NCBI GenBank assembly: GCA_963528625.1
Contig: CAURVQ010000018.1
Location: 1 to 28,883 of the forward strand
Direction of reading: 5' to 3'
Source of the DNA: CALHVR01 sp963528625
GTDB taxonomy: Bacteria; Fusobacteriota; Fusobacteriia; Fusobacteriales; Leptotrichiaceae
Length of the DNA: 28,883 bases
Shown: positions 24,446-28,883 of the stretch, one piece after another
How the letters are laid out: every line of letters begins with the position of its first letter
How positions within the stretch are numbered: position 1 is the first letter of the stretch
Position numbers and translations under genes: made by a program
The notes under the pieces: generated by a model
Database searches by the model: none
What the model was told of the DNA's origin: nothing
Seen by the model: only the letters and a program-made list of their open reading frames with translations

Positions 24446-25786
24446 ATGAAAAAAATTGTAGTTATTGGTGGAGGAGCAGCAGGAATGATGTTTTCAACTC
24501 AGTACAAAAAAGCTAATCCAGATGATGAAGTTTTTGTTTTTGAAAAATCTCCTTATGTAGCTTGGGCAGGTTGTCCGACACCTTATTTTATTGCAGATGA
24601 ATTAAAAGCAAAAGATGTTGTATTAGGAACTCCTGAAGATTTTATAAAAAGAGGAGTAAATGTTAAAATTCATCACGAAGTTACAGGAATTGATTTTAAA
24701 AACAAAACATTAAATATTAAAGGTACTGAAATAAACGGTATTTTTAGTTATGACAAATTAATTATTGCTGTTGGAGGAAAATCGTTCATTCCAAGTATTA
24801 CAGGATACTCAAATGATTTAGAAAATGTATTTACTTTATCACACGCACAAAATGCTTTTGAAATTAAAGATTTTTTAAATAAAAATAAAGACAAATTGAA
24901 AAACGCAATAATTGTCGGTGCAGGATTTATCGGTTTAGAAACTGCTGAAGCATTTAATAAATTAGGATTAAATGTTACAATTATTGAAAAAGCTGGAGAA
25001 ATTTTCCCAATCGTTTCAGAAAATTTAAAAAGTGGTATTATTAAAGAAATTCAAAATAAAGGTATCAACTTAAAATTAAATGCCGGTGTTACTGAAATTA
25101 TTTCAGAAAATGGTAAAGCTAAATCAGTAAAATTAGATAATGGAGAAGAAATTTCATTTGATATTGCTTTATTCAGTATCGGTATTACACCTAACATTGA
25201 ATTTATTTCAAATAATTTAGAAACAGCTCAAGGTAAAATTGTCGTTAATCCACAATTTGAAACTAATTTACCTGATGTTTATGCTATTGGTGATGCTGTA
25301 TTTAATAAATTTTATAAAACTGATAGAAATTTATACGCACCTTTTGGAGATGTTGCAAATAAACACGGAATGCTATTAGCAAAACATCTTTCTGGAGGAA
25401 AAGTTGATTGGAAAGGATTAATTAGATCTTTTGCAACTTCATTCTATGACATTAAATTAGCTCAAACTGGTTTATCTTTAAAAGAAGCATTAGACTTAGG
25501 TTATAATGCTGAAAAAGTTGAAATGAAAGCAATGTATAAAAATTCAGGATTTGAAGATTCTATACCTGCTAAAGCTGAAATCGTTTATGATAAAGATAGA
25601 AAAATTGTATTAGGAGGAGCTATGGTAGGACATCAAGCTGTTGCTCAATTTATCGATCAAATTGCTATTGTTATAACACTTGAAACTCCTATTGAAAAAT
25701 TTATTGAAATTGATTTTGCGTATTCACCAACAAATGCAAGTGTTTGGAATCCATTATTAGTTTTATATAGAAAAGTTATAAAATAA
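24446..25786 (+). CDS. CoA-disulfide reductase / NADH oxidase-family flavoprotein
   Basis: FAD-dependent pyridine-nucleotide oxidoreductase, 446 aa, without a C-terminal rhodanese extension. FAD site VVIGGGAAGMMFS at the N-terminus; NAD(P)H site AIIVGAGFIGLETAEAF near residue 153; second FAD motif LPDVYAIGDA near 280; C-terminal dimerisation domain. A single redox Cys is at position 43, the place of the catalytic cysteine in CoA-disulfide reductase and H2O-forming NADH oxidase. The motif reads AWAGCPTPYF rather than the usual SFxxCGxPY. The family splits between CoA-disulfide, NADH-oxidase and peroxidase activities and sequence alone does not settle which. A role in oxygen or disulfide defence in a fermentative cell is likely. 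The palindrome on its promoter suggests repression. Confidence 0.88.
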   Translation: MKKIVVIGGGAAGMMFSTQYKKANPDDEVFVFEKSPYVAWAGCPTPYFIADELKAKDVVLGTPEDFIKRGVNVKIHHEVTGIDFKNKTLNIKGTEINGIFSYDKLIIAVGGKSFIPSITGYSNDLENVFTLSHAQNAFEIKDFLNKNKDKLKNAIIVGAGFIGLETAEAFNKLGLNVTIIEKAGEIFPIVSENLKSGIIKEIQNKGINLKLNAGVTEIISENGKAKSVKLDNGEEISFDIALFSIGITPNIEFISNNLETAQGKIVVNPQFETNLPDVYAIGDAVFNKFYKTDRNLYAPFGDVANKHGMLLAKHLSGGKVDWKGLIRSFATSFYDIKLAQTGLSLKEALDLGYNAEKVEMKAMYKNSGFEDSIPAKAEIVYDKDRKIVLGGAMVGHQAVAQFIDQIAIVITLETPIEKFIEIDFAYSPTNASVWNPLLVLYRKVIK

Positions 25787-25802
25787 TAAAATTAATATTT
25801 AT

Positions 25803-25839
25803 AAAAAAACTACACTAAACTTAAATAGTGTAGTTTTTT
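25803..25839. terminator. Bidirectional terminator between the FAD reductase gene and era
   Basis: AAAAAACTACACTA (25804-25817) and TAGTGTAGTTTTTT (25826-25839) form a perfect stem with an 8-base loop. A-run and T-run on both sides serve both converging genes. Confidence 0.9.
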
Positions 25840-25840
25840 A

Positions 25841-26740
25841 TTATTTTTTCTTTTTATCGTTTATTTTATAGCCAATTTCATCTAAAAATTGTTTATTTTT
25901 TCTCCATTTTTTCTTAACTTTTACCCATAATTTTAAATTTACTTTTAAATCTATCAACGCTTCTATTTCTCGTCTTGATTCAATCCCTATTTTTTTTAAT
26001 AAAGCTCCATCTTTTCCTATAATAATACCTTTTTGACTATCTCTTTCTACATAAATATTTATATCATACTTTCTTATATGTGGCTTTGTTTCAACATTTA
26101 TTATTTCCACTGCAACACTATGAGGTATCTCATCTTTTGTATGATGTAATATTTTTTCACGGACTGTTTCTACAACTATTTTATTTACAGGCAAATCTGT
26201 ATAGTAATCTTCCGGATAAAACCAAACTTCACTTGATAAATATGGTTCTGCCACCTCAAAAATTTTATGAATACCTATCGCATATTCAGCAGTCAATGTT
26301 ATGACATTATCGTAATTTCCCAATTTTTCTTTTATCTCTTCTTTTTTTAATTTTATTTCTTCGTCACTTAATTTATCAATTTTATTAATTATAATAATAA
26401 CCGGTGTTTTTGATTGTTTTACATGTTCATTTACAAACATATCTCCCGTTGAAATTTCCATCGTTCCATCTAACATAAACATTATCAAATCAACATCATT
26501 TAATGTCTCTAAAGCTACATCTGTCATATGTTCTCCCAATAAATGTTTCGGCTTATGTATTCCGGGAGTATCTACAAAAATATATTGATTATCTTGAATA
26601 TTAACAATCCCTCTAATTCTATCTCTTGTAGTTCCTGCTTTATCTGATACTATTGCGACTTTTTCTTTTACTAGCTTATTCATTAATGTTGATTTTCCTA
26701 CATTTGGACGACCAACAATTGCTATAAATCCTGATTTCAT
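25841..26740 (-). CDS. era: GTPase Era
   Basis: Essential GTPase that binds 16S rRNA near its 3' end during small-subunit maturation; 299 aa, normal length. The GTPase domain has G1 GRPNVGKST (residues 9-17), switch I KAGTTRDRIRG, G3 DTPGIHKPKH and G4 INKID. The C-terminal KH domain has IIIGKDGALLKKIGIESRREIEALI followed by VKVKKKWR. AAGGAAG lies about 8 bases before the start. A terminator of the upstream phnA gene separates the two, so era probably has its own weak promoter or depends on read-through. Confidence 0.98.
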   Translation of the reverse strand: MKSGFIAIVGRPNVGKSTLMNKLVKEKVAIVSDKAGTTRDRIRGIVNIQDNQYIFVDTPGIHKPKHLLGEHMTDVALETLNDVDLIMFMLDGTMEISTGDMFVNEHVKQSKTPVIIIINKIDKLSDEEIKLKKEEIKEKLGNYDNVITLTAEYAIGIHKIFEVAEPYLSSEVWFYPEDYYTDLPVNKIVVETVREKILHHTKDEIPHSVAVEIINVETKPHIRKYDINIYVERDSQKGIIIGKDGALLKKIGIESRREIEALIDLKVNLKLWVKVKKKWRKNKQFLDEIGYKINDKKKK

Positions 26741-26780
26741 ATTTTAACTTCCTTTAATTTTTATTATTTATACTTTACAA

Positions 26781-26823
26781 CAAAAACCGACTATATAATA
26801 TATTGTGTATATTTTTAGTCGGT
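26781..26823 (-). terminator. Terminator after phnA
   Basis: ACCGACTA (26823-26816, minus) pairs with TAGTCGGT (26793-26786), with an AT-rich interior and five T's (26786-26782). Confidence 0.75.
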
Positions 26824-26829
26824 ATTTCT

Positions 26830-27168
26830 CTAATTTTTTTTAACAAATTCTGATTTTAATTTCATTGCTCCAAAACCATCAATTTTACAATCTATATTGT
26901 GAATTCCATCATCTATAAGTCTTATATTTTTAACTTTTGTTCCTCGTTTCAAATCATTTGTTGCACCTTTAACTTTTAAATCTTTAATTATTGTAACAGA
27001 ATCTCCATCTTGTAAAATATTCCCGTTTGCGTCTTTTACTAGATTTTCTATATCATCATTAACTATTTCCTCTGCCGACCATTCATGGAAGCATTCTGGA
27101 CAAACTAGCATCATTCCATCTTCATATGTATATTGTGAATTACATTTTGGACAATTTGGTAAACTCAT
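26830..27168 (-). CDS. phnA: PhnA/YjdM-family zinc-ribbon protein
   Basis: Small protein (112 aa) with an N-terminal zinc ribbon, CPKC at Cys6/Cys9 and CPEC at Cys23/Cys26. The conserved PhnA domain follows: VKDANGNILQDGDSVTIIKDLKVKG, then KRGTKVKNIRLI and HNIDCKIDGFGAMKLKSEFVKK. The family was named from a phosphonate operon, but most members are not linked to phosphonate use and no phosphonate genes are in this window. Its biochemical role is unsettled. Start 27168 has GAGG about 8 bases upstream. Single-gene unit between its promoter and terminator, divergent from gltS. Confidence 0.93.
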   Translation of the reverse strand: MSLPNCPKCNSQYTYEDGMMLVCPECFHEWSAEEIVNDDIENLVKDANGNILQDGDSVTIIKDLKVKGATNDLKRGTKVKNIRLIDDGIHNIDCKIDGFGAMKLKSEFVKKN

Positions 27169-27199
27169 CTATTTTCCTCTTTTCTTTTTTATTTCTTCT

Positions 27200-27208
27200 A
27201 TTATATCA
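27200..27208 (-). promoter_or_regulatory. Extended -10 promoter of phnA
   Basis: Minus strand TGATATAAT: a perfect TATAAT (27205-27200) with the extended TGn (27208-27206) and no good -35. Confidence 0.5.
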
Positions 27209-27278
27209 TTTTTTCATAAATTTTTTTAATCTTAACTATATATTTTATATATGATATTATTTTTTTTCATTAATTATA

Positions 27279-27307
27279 TTGATTTTTTTTATTTTTTATT
27301 GTATAAT
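27279..27307 (+). promoter_or_regulatory. Promoter of gltS
   Basis: TTGATT at 27279-27284, 17-base T-rich spacer, TATAAT at 27302-27307. The leader is about 37 bases and carries GTGAGG before the ATG at 27351. Confidence 0.7.
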
Positions 27308-27350
27308 ACTTTCATAGAAAACTTAGATATATGGAAAGTGAGGAATTATT

Positions 27351-28589
27351 ATGTTGAAATTAGAATTAGACATGATACAAGCTATTGGATTAGCAGTTAT
27401 TCTACTTATAATTGGTAGATTTTTAAGAAAGAAAATTAGATTTTTTGAGAAATATTGCATTCCTGCCCCAGTAATTGGCGGTTTCTTATTTGCTATTATT
27501 GCATTTATTCTTAAACAATCAAATATTATGGAAATTAAATTTGATACTATATTACAACAATTCTTTATGGTAATGTTCTTTACAAGTGTTGGATTTAACG
27601 CAAGTTTACAAGTACTTAAAAAAGGTGGTAAAAAAGTCTTCACATTTTTAGCCGTTGCTGTTGGACTTGTTATTTTACAAAATTTACTTGCTGCTGGATT
27701 AGGTCCTTTTGTTGGATTACATCCATTGTTAGCATTAATGACTGGATCGACTCCTATGACTGGAGGTCATGGAACAGCTGCCGCTATTGCTCCAACTGTT
27801 GAAGCCTTAGGATTTAAAGGAGCAGATACAGCGAGTACAATTGCTATTGCTGCAGCAACATTTGGACTGGTTGCAGGTTCTATGATTGGTGGCCCTATCG
27901 CTGATAGACTTATCAAAAAGCATAACTTATTACCGAATGATATTATTAACGAAAGAAAAGATGAACACTTTGAGAAAAAAGATATCGATGAAAATGTTAG
28001 AAAAGAAGATTTACCTATTTTAGATGCAGAAAAATTCTCATACGCATTCTTCTACATTTTAATTGCTATGGGACTTGGTTCATATTTATCTTTAATTTTA
28101 AAAGCTTTACTACCAGCTTTAAGTTTACCAGTTTATATAGGTCCTATGATTATTGCTGCTATTATGAGAAATATATTTGATGCTTCAGAAAAATTACACG
28201 CACCAATTCATGAAATTAGTGTTATTGAAGATGTATCATTGAATTTATTCTTAGCTATGGCTTTAATGTCATTAAAATTATGGCAATTAATTGATTTAGC
28301 AGTACCAGTAATCATTTTATTATTAGCTCAAGTTGTATTAATTTACTTCTACTTAATATTCGTAACATTCAAAGTAATGGGTTCAGATTACGATGCAGCT
28401 GTTATGGTTTCAGGACATGCTGGATTTGGATTGGGAGCTACACCAAACGGTATTGCAAACATGAGATCTGTTACTGAAAAATATATTTATTCAAAAGTAG
28501 CATTCTTTGTTATTCCATTAGTTGGAGCTTTATTTATTGACTTCTTCAATGTATCAATAATTACTATGTTTGTAAGTTTCTTTAAATAA
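27351..28589 (+). CDS. gltS: Sodium/glutamate symporter
   Basis: Inner-membrane Na+-coupled glutamate carrier of the GltS family; 412 aa, standard length. The protein is mostly hydrophobic segments in two inverted halves with a central cytoplasmic charged loop (about residues 195-225, KHNLLPNDIINERKDEHFEK). Conserved glycine-rich loops are visible: CIPAPVIGGFLFAI after the first helix, TGSTPMTGGHGTAAAIAPTVE in the first half, and VSGHAGFGLGATPNGIANM in the second half. Glutamate uptake would feed amino-acid fermentation or biosynthesis. Monocistronic between its promoter and terminator. Confidence 0.97.
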   Translation: MLKLELDMIQAIGLAVILLIIGRFLRKKIRFFEKYCIPAPVIGGFLFAIIAFILKQSNIMEIKFDTILQQFFMVMFFTSVGFNASLQVLKKGGKKVFTFLAVAVGLVILQNLLAAGLGPFVGLHPLLALMTGSTPMTGGHGTAAAIAPTVEALGFKGADTASTIAIAAATFGLVAGSMIGGPIADRLIKKHNLLPNDIINERKDEHFEKKDIDENVRKEDLPILDAEKFSYAFFYILIAMGLGSYLSLILKALLPALSLPVYIGPMIIAAIMRNIFDASEKLHAPIHEISVIEDVSLNLFLAMALMSLKLWQLIDLAVPVIILLLAQVVLIYFYLIFVTFKVMGSDYDAAVMVSGHAGFGLGATPNGIANMRSVTEKYIYSKVAFFVIPLVGALFIDFFNVSIITMFVSFFK

Positions 28590-28610
28590 TTATCAAAAAA
28601 TATAAAAAAA

Positions 28611-28667
28611 TGTACCTTTAAACTACTTTCACATTTAAGTGTCCAGTTTATTGGTACTTTTTTTATT
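28611..28667 (+). terminator. Terminator after gltS
   Basis: GTACC (28612-28616) pairs with GGTAC (28653-28657), with inner AAACT/AGTTT and CAC/GTG helices. A long T-run follows. Confidence 0.75.
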
Positions 28668-28842
28668 TCTTTACTATCTTATTTTTATATGGGAGTTAAA
28701 ATTTTGAAACTACGAATTAAGATAAAAATTAATAAAATTTTATTAACTAATTAGATAAATTAATTGTAAAATATAATATATCTTTATTTGTTTTCTTTTT
28801 TTGAATTTTAATTTTAATCATTTAAACCCAACTACTTTTTAA

Positions 28843-28883
28843 CTAAGCATTAATTGCTTTTACTTCAATAACAGTATATTGTT
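28843..28883 (-). CDS. Possible 3' end of a minus-strand gene cut by the window edge
   Basis: Reading in from the right edge on the minus strand, one frame gives QYTVIEVKAINA and then TAG (28845-28843). The residue pattern is protein-like (alternating hydrophobic strand) and the other two frames stop quickly. Too short to assign a family, and with only 12 codons it could be chance. The stretch 28668-28842 holds nothing I can assign. Confidence 0.3.
   Translation of the reverse strand, partial: QYTVIEVKAINA

Overview
The window is very AT-rich, with A/T-ending codons throughout. It looks like chromosomal DNA of a low-GC anaerobe or facultative anaerobe. The gene set is fermentative and mixed: PflB/PflA, GltS, a CoA-disulfide-reductase-type flavoenzyme, an LCP-family protein and an AddAB-like pair that lacks the iron-sulfur signature. 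By inference this fits Fusobacteriota best (Leptotrichiaceae-like), but no rRNA or other decisive marker is present. Many promoters are close to the TTGACA-17-TATAAT consensus, so primary sigma-factor promoters are unusually readable here.

Layout. 1-105: 5' part of a minus-strand tRNA-Leu(UAA) and its promoter. 197-6134: minus-strand, overlapping AddB-like and AddA-like helicase/nuclease genes (DNA end processing). 6250-10850: an accessory patch. It holds a minus-strand small-RNA-like unit (consensus promoter, three-way-junction fold, terminator), a small PBECR-like nuclease gene cut by an in-frame TAA, two tandem repeats of about 332 bp with a strongly structured core plus a partial third copy, and a type IIG (Eco57I-like) restriction-modification gene. 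The 3' coding tail of that gene is the partial third copy. 10904-12233: trxA and trxB (thioredoxin system). 12684-13146: minus-strand five-tRNA operon (Pro-Gly-His-Lys-Leu) with promoter and terminator. 13509-14432: metA. 14673-18019: hpt-purA-purB operon (hypoxanthine to IMP to AMP). 18168-21331: pflA and pflB on the minus strand. 21536-23538: minus-strand coaE-LCP-engB operon. 23677-25786: udk and an FAD disulfide reductase/NADH oxidase. 25841-27168: era and phnA on the minus strand. 27351-28589: gltS. The last 41 bases may hold the 3' end of another minus-strand gene.

Most of the window is ordinary housekeeping. The observations worth following are in the accessory patch. (1) The 6.25-6.42 kb RNA unit matches no family I recognise; it could be a free small RNA or a leader/attenuator of the AddAB-like operon. 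(2) The two tandem repeat cores differ almost only in ways that keep base pairs in a plus-strand RNA (C-G to U.G, G.U to A-U, U-A to U.G, G.U to G-C), which suggests selection on RNA structure. (3) Each repeat also carries an in-frame copy of the last codons of the type IIG gene, so the 3' end of that gene has been duplicated together with the structured element.
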